Of a stretch of DNA of 64,000 nucleotides, positions 9,248 through 17,324 are shown one piece after another; the stretch's first letter is position 1; each line of letters starts with the position of its first letter. A model generated the notes under the pieces. That model searched no databases. It saw only the letters and a list, made by a program, of their open reading frames with translations, and was not told the origin of the DNA. The position numbers were made by a program, and so were the translations under genes. Source of the DNA: Streptomyces puniciscabiei (lineage in GTDB: Bacteria; Actinomycetota; Actinomycetes; Streptomycetales; Streptomycetaceae). The DNA is taken from assembly GCF_006715785.1 (NCBI RefSeq), contig NZ_VFNX01000002.1, positions 930,001 to 994,000 on the forward strand, given 5' to 3'.

Positions 9248-9264
9248 TCTGACGTTCCGTCAGA
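9248..9264. promoter_or_regulatory. Palindrome TCTGACG-TTC-CGTCAGA, candidate TetR-type operator
   Basis: Perfect 7-bp arms around a 3-base spacer lie in the 77-bp gap between 9205 and 9283, upstream of the two-gene unit reading left. TGACG/CGTCA dyads of this form are known operators for TetR repressors of acyl-CoA and fatty-acid catabolism genes. That matches the downstream acyl-CoA synthetase. No TetR gene is adjacent, so the repressor would act in trans. Confidence 0.5.
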
Positions 9265-9282
9265 TTCTTTTCGGGCGGCGCC

Positions 9283-10848
9283 TCACGAGGCGGCCTCCAG
9301 CACCGCCATCGCCGCATTGTGTCCCGGTACCCCGCTCACCCCTCCCCCGCGCACCGCGCCCGAGCCGCACAGCAGCACGTTCGCGTGCCGGGTCTCCACT
9401 CCCCAACGGCCCGTCCCCTCCTGGACGTAGGGCCAGGACAGGGCGCGGTGGAAGATGTTGCCGCCGGGCAGCCGCAGGTCGCGTTCGAGGTCGAGCGGGG
9501 TCTTGGCCTCGATGCAGGGGCGGCCGTCGGCGTCGGTGGCCAGGCAGTCGGCGAGGGGTTCGGCGAGGTGGGCGTCGAGCTGGGCGAGGGTGGACTTCAG
9601 CAGCTCCTCGCGTACGGCGTCGTTGTCCCGGTCGAAGAGCCGGGCGGGGGTGTGCAGGCCGAACAGGGTGAGGGTCTGGTAGCCGCGCCCGGCGAGCTCG
9701 GGGCCGAGGATGGTGGGGTCGGTCAGGGAGTGGCAGTAGATCTCCGAGGGCGGCACGGCGGGGAGTTCACCGGCAGCGGCCTGGGCGTGGGCGGTGGCGA
9801 GCTGCCGGTAGCCCTCGGCGATGTGGAAGGTGCCGGCGAAGGCCTCGCGCGGGTCGACGGCCGTGTCGCGCAGCCGGGGCAGCCGGGTGAGCAGCATGTT
9901 GACCTTGAGCTGGGCACCCTCGGGAGGCTCGGGCGACGGGTCTCCCGTCAGGCCGGCCAGCTCCTGCGGAGAGGCGTTCACCAGGACGTGCCGGGCGGCG
10001 GCGACGCCCTCGCCGTCGGCCGTGCGGTAGGTGACCTCGGCGGTGTGTCCGTCGGTGGCGATGCGGACCGCCTCGTGTCCGGTCGCGATGACCGCGCCCG
10101 CCGCGCGGGCCGCGGCTGCCAGGGCGTCGGTGAGGGCGCCCATGCCGCCGACGGGCACGTCCCAGGCGCCGGTGCCGCCGCCGATGACGTGGTAGAGGAA
10201 GCAGCGGTTCTGGGTGAGGGAGGGGTCATGGGCGTCGGCGAAGGTGCCGATCAGGGCGTCGGTCAGGACCACGCCCCGGACCAGGTCGTCCCCGAAGTTC
10301 TCCTCGACGGCGACCCCGATCGGCTCCTCGAACAGGGCTCGCCAGGCCGTCTCGTCGTCGATGCGGCGGCGCAGTTCGTCGCGGGTGGGCAGCGGTTCGG
10401 TGAGGGTCGGGAAGACGCGTTCGGCGACGCGCGTGGTCATGCCGTAGAAGCGCTGCCAGGCCTCGTACTCGCGCTCGCCGCCGGTCAGCCGGGCGAAGGC
10501 CTCCCGGGTGCGCTGCTCGCCGCCGCCGACGAGGAGTCCGGTGTGGCGTCCGCCGCGCTCCACGGGCGTGTACGAGGAGATGGTGCGCCCGCGCACCCGG
10601 AAGTCCAGACCGAGGTCGCGCACGATCTTCTGCGGCAGCAGGCTGACCAGGTAGGAGTAGCGCGACAGACGGGCGTCCACCCCGGCGAACGGGCGGGTGG
10701 AGACGGCGGCGCCGCCGGTGTGCCCGAGCCGTTCCAGCACCAGCACGGAGCGGCCCGCCCGGGCCAGGTAGGCGGCGGCGACCAGGCCGTTGTGGCCGCC
10801 GCCGACGATGACGGCGTCGTACGTCCGGGTTCCCTCGTTGGCAGGCAT
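9283..10848 (-). CDS. FAD-dependent oxidoreductase, phytoene desaturase-like
   Basis: A 521-residue flavoprotein of the CrtI/phytoene-dehydrogenase-related class. The N-terminal dinucleotide fold is YDAVIVGGGHNGLVAAAYLARAGRSVLVLE. The C-terminal FAD motif is LLCGSGAVRGGGVSGVPGHNAA, which binds the flavin in amine-oxidase-like enzymes. The start at 10848 (MPANEGTRTYD) directly precedes the Rossmann fold. An upstream in-frame ATG at 10920 adds an unrelated tail. There are no carotenoid genes nearby (no crtB, crtE or lycopene cyclase), so a carotenoid role is not supported; oxidation of another lipid or isoprenoid is more likely. It follows the same orientation as the two genes to its left but is separated from them by an operator-like palindrome. 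Confidence 0.88.
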   Translation of the reverse strand: MPANEGTRTYDAVIVGGGHNGLVAAAYLARAGRSVLVLERLGHTGGAAVSTRPFAGVDARLSRYSYLVSLLPQKIVRDLGLDFRVRGRTISSYTPVERGGRHTGLLVGGGEQRTREAFARLTGGEREYEAWQRFYGMTTRVAERVFPTLTEPLPTRDELRRRIDDETAWRALFEEPIGVAVEENFGDDLVRGVVLTDALIGTFADAHDPSLTQNRCFLYHVIGGGTGAWDVPVGGMGALTDALAAAARAAGAVIATGHEAVRIATDGHTAEVTYRTADGEGVAAARHVLVNASPQELAGLTGDPSPEPPEGAQLKVNMLLTRLPRLRDTAVDPREAFAGTFHIAEGYRQLATAHAQAAAGELPAVPPSEIYCHSLTDPTILGPELAGRGYQTLTLFGLHTPARLFDRDNDAVREELLKSTLAQLDAHLAEPLADCLATDADGRPCIEAKTPLDLERDLRLPGGNIFHRALSWPYVQEGTGRWGVETRHANVLLCGSGAVRGGGVSGVPGHNAAMAVLEAAS

Positions 10849-10965
10849 GGTCCTTCGTAACACGTGGTGATCTACGGCGGCCAGAGGCGTGCCGACGGGA
10901 TGCGACAGGGAGGGCCGCATCCGAAACCGCCCGACCCGGGAACCGCCGCTGGGGGCAGGCCCGGC

Positions 10966-13191
10966 TCAGTGGCCGCCGAACGCCCGTTGCTGCCGCAACA
11001 CCGCCACGCTCCGGTAGAGCTCGACCGCCTCCGCGCCCCGGCCGAGCCGTTCCAGGCAGTGGGCCTCGTCGTTGCGGGCGGCGAGGGTGTCGGGGTGGTC
11101 GGCGCCGAGGAGCTGTTCGCGGGTGGCGGCGACCCGCCGGTACTCGGTCAGGGCCTCGGCCCAGCGCCCCAGCCAGCCGAGGGCGACCGCGATCTCGCGG
11201 CGGCTGACGAGCGTGTCGGGGTGGGCGGGCCCGAGGACCTGCTCGCGGAGCAGGCAGACGTCCCGGGCCTCGGCGAGGGCCTCCGCCCAGTGGCCCAGCC
11301 GGCCGAGGTTGACCCCGAGGCCGTGCCGGGCGCGCAGGGTCTCGGGGTGGTGAGGGCCCTGGACGCGGGTGCGGTCCACGATCAGCTCGCGGTACACGTG
11401 CAGGGCGTCCGCGCTGCGGCCGAGGCGGCCGAGGCTGAGGGCGGTCTCGTAGCGGGCGGCGAGGGTGTCGGGGTGGTCGGCGCCGAGGACGCGCGCTCTG
11501 GCCCCGGCGACCTCCCGGTAGATGCGCAGCGCCTCCTCCCAGTGGCCCGACTGCCCCTGGGCGTAGGCAAGTTCACAGCGCGATACGAGCGTTTCGGGGT
11601 GGTCGGGGCCGAGCACCCGGGCCCGGGCCGCGGCCACCTCCCGGGCCGTGCGGCAGGCGTCGTCCAGGCGGCCGAGCCGGCCGAGGGTGCAGGCGAGGTT
11701 GTGGCGGCAGCGCAGGGTGTCGGGGTGGTCGGGGCCCATGACGCGCACCCGGGCGGCCAGCACCTCCGCGTACACCTGGTGGGCCTCGAAGTGACGGCCC
11801 AGACGGCCCAGCGCATAGGCGGTCTCCTGGCGGACGGCGAGCGTGTCGGGGTGGTCGGGGCCGAGGACGCGGGCCCGGGCCGCCGCGAGATCCGTGTAGG
11901 CGGCCAGCGCCTCGGCGACCCGGCCGGCGCGGACGAGCGCGAAGGCGGCCTCGTAGCGGCCGGCCAGGGCCTCGGGGTGGTCGGGCCCGGTGCGCTCCAC
12001 GGGTGGTGCCGGGCGCTCCGCGGGGAGGGGCGGTACGGGCCGCCGAGCGTCCCGGGGGCCGTGGTGGCTGGTCGCTCCCCCACGTTCTCGGCTCCGCTCG
12101 AACCCGGGGGGTCCTCCCTCGCGACGACAGTCGCCTGTCGGGTACAGCCCCGCGCCCCTTGGCGGCGTGTCCCGCCGGGGCACCTTCCATCGGCCCGACA
12201 GGGCCGCCCCCGGGTCCGGCGGCAAGGCACCGGGCCCGGCACCCAGCGCCTTGTGGCCGGTGGTCATGCCGCACGTCCAGGACGGCAGGCGGGCGGCGCC
12301 GGTCACCTGCGGGATCTCCGCGGCCGGGATGGAGGCGGCCGCCCCGCGTGGCTCCCGGATCCGGCGGGCCAACTCCCCCGCGTCGCAGGGCCGTTCCTCG
12401 GGCCGTTTGGCCAGCAGGTCGAGGATGATCCGCTCGAGGCGGCCGGGCAGCTCCGGGCGCACCTCGCGTGGGGGCCGGGGCGGGGTGTCGCGGTGGCCGA
12501 CGAGGATCGCCCAGGCGTCCTCCAGGTCGAACGGCGGTGCGCCGGTGGCGATTTCGTACAGCACGCAGCCCAGCGAGTACAGGTCGCTGCGCCGGTCCAC
12601 CGCATCGCCGCCGATCTGTTCCGGAGACATGTAGTGCGGGGTGCCCAGCGCGACCCCGGTGCCGGTCAGCCGGGTGGTGAAGCCGATGTCGTGGCCGAGG
12701 CGGGCGATACCGAAGTCGCAGATCTTCACCGTTCCGTCGGTGAGCCGGACGATGTTGGCCGGTTTCAAGTCGCGGTGGACTATGCCCTGTTGATGGGTGT
12801 AGGCGAGAGCGGCGGCGACCTGGGCGGCGATGTCCTCCACGTCGTCCACCGGCAGCGGATGACCCTTGTTGTCCTGCAGCAGCCGGCTCAGATCGCGGCC
12901 CTCGAGGAGTTCCATCACCAGATACGGGACCCCGTCGGACTCGCCGAAGTCGTGGACGACGGTCACCCCGCGGTGCGAGAGGCCGGCGGCCACCCGGGCC
13001 TCTCGGCGGAAGCGCTCGCGCAGGACCTGGGCGAGGGACGGGTCGTGGTGCGGGCCGAGCGGCTTGAGGCACTTGACCGCGACCTGCCGGCCCAGGGATT
13101 CGTCCCGGGCCCGCCACACCTCGCCCATACCGCCCCGCCCGATCAGGTCGAGCAGCCGGTACCGGCCCTGAACCAGCCTGTTCTCCCCCAT
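10966..13191 (-). CDS. Serine/threonine protein kinase with C-terminal tetratricopeptide repeats
   Basis: A 741-residue PknB-type kinase. The N-terminal 270 residues carry the glycine loop GRGGMGEVWRARD, the catalytic lysine in VAVKCLK, HRDLKPANI, DFGIARL, the SPEQI segment and DLYSLGCVLYE, so the kinase should be active. A Pro/Arg-rich linker follows (about 290-410). The C-terminal 330 residues are at least six kinesin-light-chain-like TPR units of about 42 residues, each with a core like LGPDHPDTL. No transmembrane segment is evident, so it is cytoplasmic, and the TPRs would dock a partner. ATG 13191 is chosen because the ATP-binding domain starts 10 residues later; upstream open frame is Arg-rich shadow. 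The linker includes sequence resembling a dispersed intergenic repeat (12060-12185). Confidence 0.93.
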   Translation of the reverse strand: MGENRLVQGRYRLLDLIGRGGMGEVWRARDESLGRQVAVKCLKPLGPHHDPSLAQVLRERFRREARVAAGLSHRGVTVVHDFGESDGVPYLVMELLEGRDLSRLLQDNKGHPLPVDDVEDIAAQVAAALAYTHQQGIVHRDLKPANIVRLTDGTVKICDFGIARLGHDIGFTTRLTGTGVALGTPHYMSPEQIGGDAVDRRSDLYSLGCVLYEIATGAPPFDLEDAWAILVGHRDTPPRPPREVRPELPGRLERIILDLLAKRPEERPCDAGELARRIREPRGAAASIPAAEIPQVTGAARLPSWTCGMTTGHKALGAGPGALPPDPGAALSGRWKVPRRDTPPRGAGLYPTGDCRREGGPPGFERSRERGGATSHHGPRDARRPVPPLPAERPAPPVERTGPDHPEALAGRYEAAFALVRAGRVAEALAAYTDLAAARARVLGPDHPDTLAVRQETAYALGRLGRHFEAHQVYAEVLAARVRVMGPDHPDTLRCRHNLACTLGRLGRLDDACRTAREVAAARARVLGPDHPETLVSRCELAYAQGQSGHWEEALRIYREVAGARARVLGADHPDTLAARYETALSLGRLGRSADALHVYRELIVDRTRVQGPHHPETLRARHGLGVNLGRLGHWAEALAEARDVCLLREQVLGPAHPDTLVSRREIAVALGWLGRWAEALTEYRRVAATREQLLGADHPDTLAARNDEAHCLERLGRGAEAVELYRSVAVLRQQRAFGGH
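12060..12185. repeat. Dispersed-repeat-like sequence inside the kinase linker
   Basis: This stretch contains CGTTCTCGGCTCCGCTCGAA, GGGGGGTCCTCC and CAGCCCCGCGCCCC. Words of this kind recur in Streptomyces intergenic repetitive DNA. It is read in frame as a low-complexity linker (GDCRREGGPPGFERSRERGG) between the kinase and TPR parts. The repeat identity is from memory of such elements. Confidence 0.4.
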
Positions 13192-13306
13192 AGCGATCCG
13201 CCGCCCCCGTCGCCGTCCGCCCCGCCGCCAGGAGGCCGGCCCCGAGCCGCGCCCCACGCACCGGCCCGATCCGCGCAACACCCCCCTGCTCGTCCAGTAT
13301 GGCGGC

Positions 13307-14173
13307 CTATCGTCCGACTTTGTACGGTGCCGGACGCGCCGCCGGTCCGAGCCGCGCCATGGCCCGCAGGATGTGTTTGGGCGGCAGCTGCCAGCGCAGA
13401 CGTGCGGGAATGCCGCGCAGCAGCGCGCCCATGGCCCGCAGCCGGCGGGTGACGACGGTGGGTGCGGGGGCCGGTCTGCCGTACAGCTCATGGGCGTACG
13501 GCGGCAGTGCGGCGTACGCCAGTTGGGCCACGCGCCGCCACAGCACCTCGCGCGCCGGGATGAGAAGGGGATGCGTCGGCGGCCGGAGGAGGAAGTCGTC
13601 CACCTCGCGTGCCTCGGGTCCCGCCGCCAGTTGTGGCCGCACCTTCTCGAAGTACGCGGCGAGTTCGGCCCGGCTCGCCGGTACGGTCTCCGGCTCGAGG
13701 CCCACCAGGCGGGCGCTGACCCGGTGTTCGGCCATGTACCGGTCGGCCTGGGCGTCGGTGAGCGGGAAGCCGGAGCGCCGCAGGACGTGCAGATAGGAGT
13801 CGATCTCCGCGCAGTGCACCCAGAGCAGCAGCCCGGGTTCGTCGACGCCGTACCGCTCGCCGGTCTCCGGGTCGGTCGCCGTCAGCATGCGGTGGATCTT
13901 CCGCACCCGTGCGCCGGCCCGTTCGGCGGCCTCTGTGGTGCCGTACGTCGTCGTCCCGACGAAGTTCGCGGTGCGCATCAGCCGGCCCCACGCGTCGCGC
14001 CGGAAGTCGGAGTTCTGCAGGACGCCGCGCACCGCGCGCGGGTGCAGGGCCTGGAGGTAGAGCGCGCGGATGCCGGCGACCCACATCATCGGGTCGCCGT
14101 GCATCTGCCAGGTCACCGAGTTCGGCGTGAACAGCCCGGGGTCGCCCATGCCCAAAGGTGTGATCACAGCCAT
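13307..14173 (-). CDS. MpaB/DUF2236-family oxygenase
   Basis: A 288-residue protein of the oxygenase MpaB family (DUF2236), which includes rubber oxygenase-related heme proteins and fungal MpaB. The family-like stretches are GDPMMWVAGIRALYLQALHPRAVRGVLQNSDF near the N-terminus and LLLWVHCAEIDSYLHVLRRSG in the middle. The H of LHPRA and the H of WVHCAEIDS are candidate heme-site residues by family analogy. ATG 14173 has AGGTG about 9 bases upstream. It is monocistronic, tail to head with the kinase gene 115 bp away. The substrate is unknown. No signal peptide is visible. Confidence 0.85.
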   Translation of the reverse strand: MAVITPLGMGDPGLFTPNSVTWQMHGDPMMWVAGIRALYLQALHPRAVRGVLQNSDFRRDAWGRLMRTANFVGTTTYGTTEAAERAGARVRKIHRMLTATDPETGERYGVDEPGLLLWVHCAEIDSYLHVLRRSGFPLTDAQADRYMAEHRVSARLVGLEPETVPASRAELAAYFEKVRPQLAAGPEAREVDDFLLRPPTHPLLIPAREVLWRRVAQLAYAALPPYAHELYGRPAPAPTVVTRRLRAMGALLRGIPARLRWQLPPKHILRAMARLGPAARPAPYKVGR

Positions 14174-14905
14174 TGGTTGTCACCTCGTGTCGCCGTCGAC
14201 CTGAGTATCTGCCCGGTTTGCCAGTGGATCATTCACTCGCCGCGAAGGGTGAGACGGCAGGAGGGAAGAGCCCGGACGTGGCCTGCCCGGCGCCCACACG
14301 CAGACCAGCAGGCAGCGACCCGGCGGAGCGACAAGGGCGCCGGTCACGACCGTCTGCAAGGGCGCCGCGGTCCCGGTGACGGGCGCGGGCTCGTCTCCCG
14401 TGTGCGCCGAGCCGTCCGCGTCGGTCCGGCGAACGGCAGCCGGGACCCTCGCCGCTTGAACGGTGAGGACGGCGTGCACGGCGAGAACCCCTGGCGAGTA
14501 GAGCGATCACCCGGGGGACGAGCAGGATCCAGGCCTCGGCCACATCGCTGTGCCGCCGCAGCGGGTTCCGCCGGCGCACAGACGCACCGGGGTGACCGTC
14601 GCGGGACGTGTCCGTGTCATCGTCACCTCTCCTGACCTCTCGGCCGGGTCCGAGGAGCCGGCGCCCGACCTGCTGCCATGACTGGAGATGAGCCCCGTGC
14701 GCCGCGCGGTGGTTCTCGACGAGGGAGGTGTCATCGGCATCCTCGCCGTCGCCGGCGTCACCCGCGACCTGGCCTGGCCGGGGGCCCGCCGAGACCCCGC
14801 CGCGCCCCACCACCCCGCACCGCGCGAAGGAGCCCAACAGCCGCGCGTGGCGGCGGACTTCACGGTGGCCGACGACCGGCCTGCCCGCGCGGGCAGCCCG
14901 TCGGG
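14174..14905. other. 732-bp stretch without a supported gene; one CBS-like remnant
   Basis: Several open frames exist on both strands, but none has family-like sequence throughout. On the plus strand, 14688-14780 encodes MSPVRRAVVLDEGGVIGILAV...TRDLA, which resembles the second half of a CBS domain and then becomes unstructured. It is probably a decayed gene fragment, in line with the broken CBS gene at 16664. Confidence 0.3.
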
Positions 14906-15775
14906 TCACAACCGGGGACGGAGCACGTCGTAGGCCCAGGCCGCCAGCGTGGTGGGCGTGGTGGTGTACGGAGTTCGCGGCTGTTCCGGGACGAAGCCGT
15001 CCCGCAGGCCGGTCGACATCCCGATGACCGCCTCGACCAGGCCGTCGGTCATCCCGGATGCGCGCAGCAGGTTCCGCATCGCGTCGTCGCTGATCCGCTC
15101 GACGCGCAGCGGACGACCGATGGCGGCGGACACGATCTCGGCGGCCTGCGGCCAGGTGAGGTCGGCCGGACCGTGCACGGCCTGGACACAGCGTCCGGAC
15201 CAGTCGGTCGACAGCAGCCGTGTCACGGCGACCTCCGCTATGTCGCGCGGCGCCACCCAGGCGAGAGGCTGGTCCAGGGGCAGGATCACGGGTATGACGC
15301 CGGAGCGTACGGCCTGGAGCTGGAGCTCCAGGTTGGTGAAGAAGTAGCCGCAGCGCAGGTGTGTGACGGTGGCACCGAGGGCGTCGAGGGCGAGCTCGGT
15401 GCCCGCGAGGCCGTCGATCTCGCCGGCTCCGTCGCGCTTTTCGGCGCCGACGCTGCTCTGGAAGACCGTCCGCTCGATGCCGTTCGTCCTGACGGCGCTC
15501 ACCAGAGCCTCCGTGGCCAACTCGTAGTCCGCGAGCGGATCTTCGCCCGACGACGGGGGATCCACCCAGAACAGCGCGTCGACCCCGGCAGTGGCGGCGA
15601 CGACCGCCTCGGCGTCGCGCTGGTCCACCTGGACCGCGTCGACCTCGTGGCGCATGTCGGGGGCGAGCCGGCCGGGTTCGCGCGCGAGTACCCGTGGGCG
15701 GACTCCGGCTCGCAGGAGCATGGCGACCACGTGCCGTCCCACGTTGCCGGTGGGCGTCGTGACTGCGATGCGCAT
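14906..15775 (-). CDS. NmrA-like NAD(P)-binding protein / atypical SDR
   Basis: A 289-residue NAD(P)-binding protein. It starts MRIAVTTPTGNVGRHVV, a TGxxGxxG-type dinucleotide motif with Thr-Pro-Thr in place of the usual TGA. RPRVLAREP provides the Arg that selects NADPH in NmrA-like proteins. The rest (GVDALFWVDPP, VFQSSVGAEKRDGAGEIDGL, LRCGYFFTNL) is typical of NmrA/quinone-oxidoreductase-2-like reductases. The canonical YxxxK is not seen, so it may be a redox sensor or a quinone reductase. Its start at 15775 is followed 110 bp upstream by the end of a broken stress-protein gene. Function is not predictable beyond fold. Confidence 0.85.
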   Translation of the reverse strand: MRIAVTTPTGNVGRHVVAMLLRAGVRPRVLAREPGRLAPDMRHEVDAVQVDQRDAEAVVAATAGVDALFWVDPPSSGEDPLADYELATEALVSAVRTNGIERTVFQSSVGAEKRDGAGEIDGLAGTELALDALGATVTHLRCGYFFTNLELQLQAVRSGVIPVILPLDQPLAWVAPRDIAEVAVTRLLSTDWSGRCVQAVHGPADLTWPQAAEIVSAAIGRPLRVERISDDAMRNLLRASGMTDGLVEAVIGMSTGLRDGFVPEQPRTPYTTTPTTLAAWAYDVLRPRL

Positions 15776-15885
15776 GGCTTGGTCTCCTTTCGGCGGGTTC
15801 CGGCATCACGACGCTAGAGGCCAATCCGGACACCTCCTGTCTCCTTGGCTCACCGTGTGTGCGGCGGCCGCCGTACGTGCGGGGA

Positions 15886-16640
15886 TCAGCCGGGCTCAGG
15901 TACGACCGCCACCGGGGAGGCCGCGTGGTGGAGCACGCCGTGGGCGACACGACCCAGTTGGAGCCCGAAGTGGCCCTGGCGCCGCCGGGCACCGACGACG
16001 AGCAGGTCGGCCTCATGGGACACGGCCGGCAGGACGTCGCGCGCGTGGCCCTCGACCGCACGCCGTGCCACCTGCAAGTCGGAGGGGGCGTCCCGCAGCG
16101 CCTCCTCCACCATTTCCACAGCCCGCTGCTCCTGCAAGTGGGCCGGCTCGCCGACCAACAGCGGCGGGCTCGTGCAGGGGCCGGCGCCAGGCCCGTACGG
16201 CCTCGATCGGGACCCCGCGCAGCAGGGCCTCTTCGCACGCGAACCGTGCCACGGCCGAACCCGGGGACCTCTCCCCCACACCCAGAACGATGCGACCGCG
16301 CGCCCCAGAGCCTGCCCGGTTGTCGTGGCTCCCGCGCAGCACGATCACGGGACAGTGCGCGTGCCCTGCTACAGCGACGCTGACCGAGCCGAGGAATGCC
16401 CCGGTCACGCCGCTGCGACCGCGCCGGCCCAGCACCATCACCACAGCGTTGCGGCTCTCCCGCACCAGTGCGTACCCCGGCTCCTCGGGCAGCACGTCGG
16501 TGGTCACCTCCACACCCGGCTGCCGGCGGCGAGCACGCCGCTCCGCAGTTCCGACGATGTCCTCGGCCATCACCTCCTCCGACGGCGCACCGAGGTCGGA
16601 GGCCACGGAAACGCCGACCGCGACCTCGCCGTCCGTGGCC
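15886..16640 (-). pseudogene. Universal stress protein (two-domain), frameshifted and 5'-truncated
   Basis: Two UspA domains can be read on the minus strand but in two frames. The first domain lacks its N-terminal 50 or so residues; readable homology begins near 16620 (GVSVASDLGAPSEEVMAEDIV) and continues through LGRRGRSGVTGAFLGSVSVAVAGHAHCPVIVLRG, the ATP-binding G-2x-G-9x-G(S) signature. The second domain starts RIVLGVGE. It shifts frame near 16150-16175 and ends in the other frame (DLLVVGARRRQGHFGL...SPVAVVPEPG, stop at 15886). An indel therefore destroyed the gene, on top of a 5' deletion. Intact relatives bind ATP in hypoxia and stress responses. Confidence 0.7.
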
Positions 16641-16663
16641 TGGGAGGCGGCCTGGGCCCGAGG

Positions 16664-16920
16664 GCCCGGGCCGATGCCGTCATGTCGCCGCGCGTCGTCA
16701 CGGTTGAGGCCGTCGACGACCTCCAGGTGGCCTACCGGACGTTCCGCCGCACCGGGGTCCGTCGCCTTCCGGTCCTGGACGCGGGCCGGGTGGTGGGCGT
16801 GCTGACGGTCGACGACCTGTTCCTCGATCTCTTCCGCCGGTTCGCCGACCTGCTGGGTCCGGTCGCCTGGAGCGTGCTGCAGGAGCCGCCGGGGCCGCCT
16901 CCTGAGGCCGGAGCCGAGCA
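16664..16920 (+). pseudogene. CBS-domain protein remnant, 5'-truncated
   Basis: The plus strand reads DAVMSPRVVTVEAVDDLQVAYRTF and then GVRRLPVLDAGRVVGVLTVDDLFLDLFRRF, a recognisable single CBS domain. ATG 16682 is the first start. CBS proteins normally have a pair of domains, so the N-terminal one is lost. Its truncated end meets the truncated 5' end of the universal stress gene on the opposite strand at about 16620-16665. One deletion or recombination event may have cut both genes. Confidence 0.6.
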
Positions 16921-16935
16921 TGGGCCCTCAGCGGC

Positions 16936-17076
16936 ATGGGGCAAAGCCCGGGGCAGCCGCCACGAGAGACACCGGAGGAGATCCTCGACCGCCGCTTCGC
17001 CTCGGGCGAGATCGACGCGGACACCTACACCGAGGCGCACGAACGGCTCGCCGCCCACAGGCCGAAACCCCGGTGA
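16936..17076 (+). CDS. Small SHOCT-domain peptide (46 aa), perhaps a remnant
   Basis: ATG 16936 to TGA 17076 encodes a 46-residue protein whose C-terminal half (EEILDRRFASGEIDADTYTEAHERL) is a SHOCT domain, a short helical motif found at the C-termini of many actinobacterial membrane and stress proteins. The usual upstream membrane segment is absent, so this may be only the 3' end of a lost gene. No clear ribosome site was seen. It follows the CBS remnant on the same strand. Confidence 0.45.
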   Translation: MGQSPGQPPRETPEEILDRRFASGEIDADTYTEAHERLAAHRPKPR

Positions 17077-17324
17077 CCGTGTCCTGCGACACAGTGGACT
17101 CACGGTGAGACGGCGTACCACGTCTGCCAGGACAGACGACTGCTCGCACCGGTGCCCGGACCTCACTCGCGGCGCAGAACGACTTTGAGGGCGCCCGTGG
17201 CGATGCCCTGTGCGAACACCACGGTGTGGAGATCGGGGACGGTGTCCCAGGAGGTCCCCCTCGTTCCCCCCACCTCCACGGTCGTCCTCGCCGTGCCCCT
17301 GGGCAACGCGGCCACCCGCACGCC

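Noticed and set aside
6546..9317. A single 923-codon protein joining the nitronate monooxygenase region and acyl-CoA synthetase
   Set aside because: The first 400 codons are the oxidase gene read out of frame. The true synthetase begins at GTG 8099 overlapping the oxidase stop.
9283..10848. Carotenoid biosynthesis gene
   Set aside because: The fold fits CrtI-like enzymes but no other carotenoid gene is present, so the pathway is not supported.
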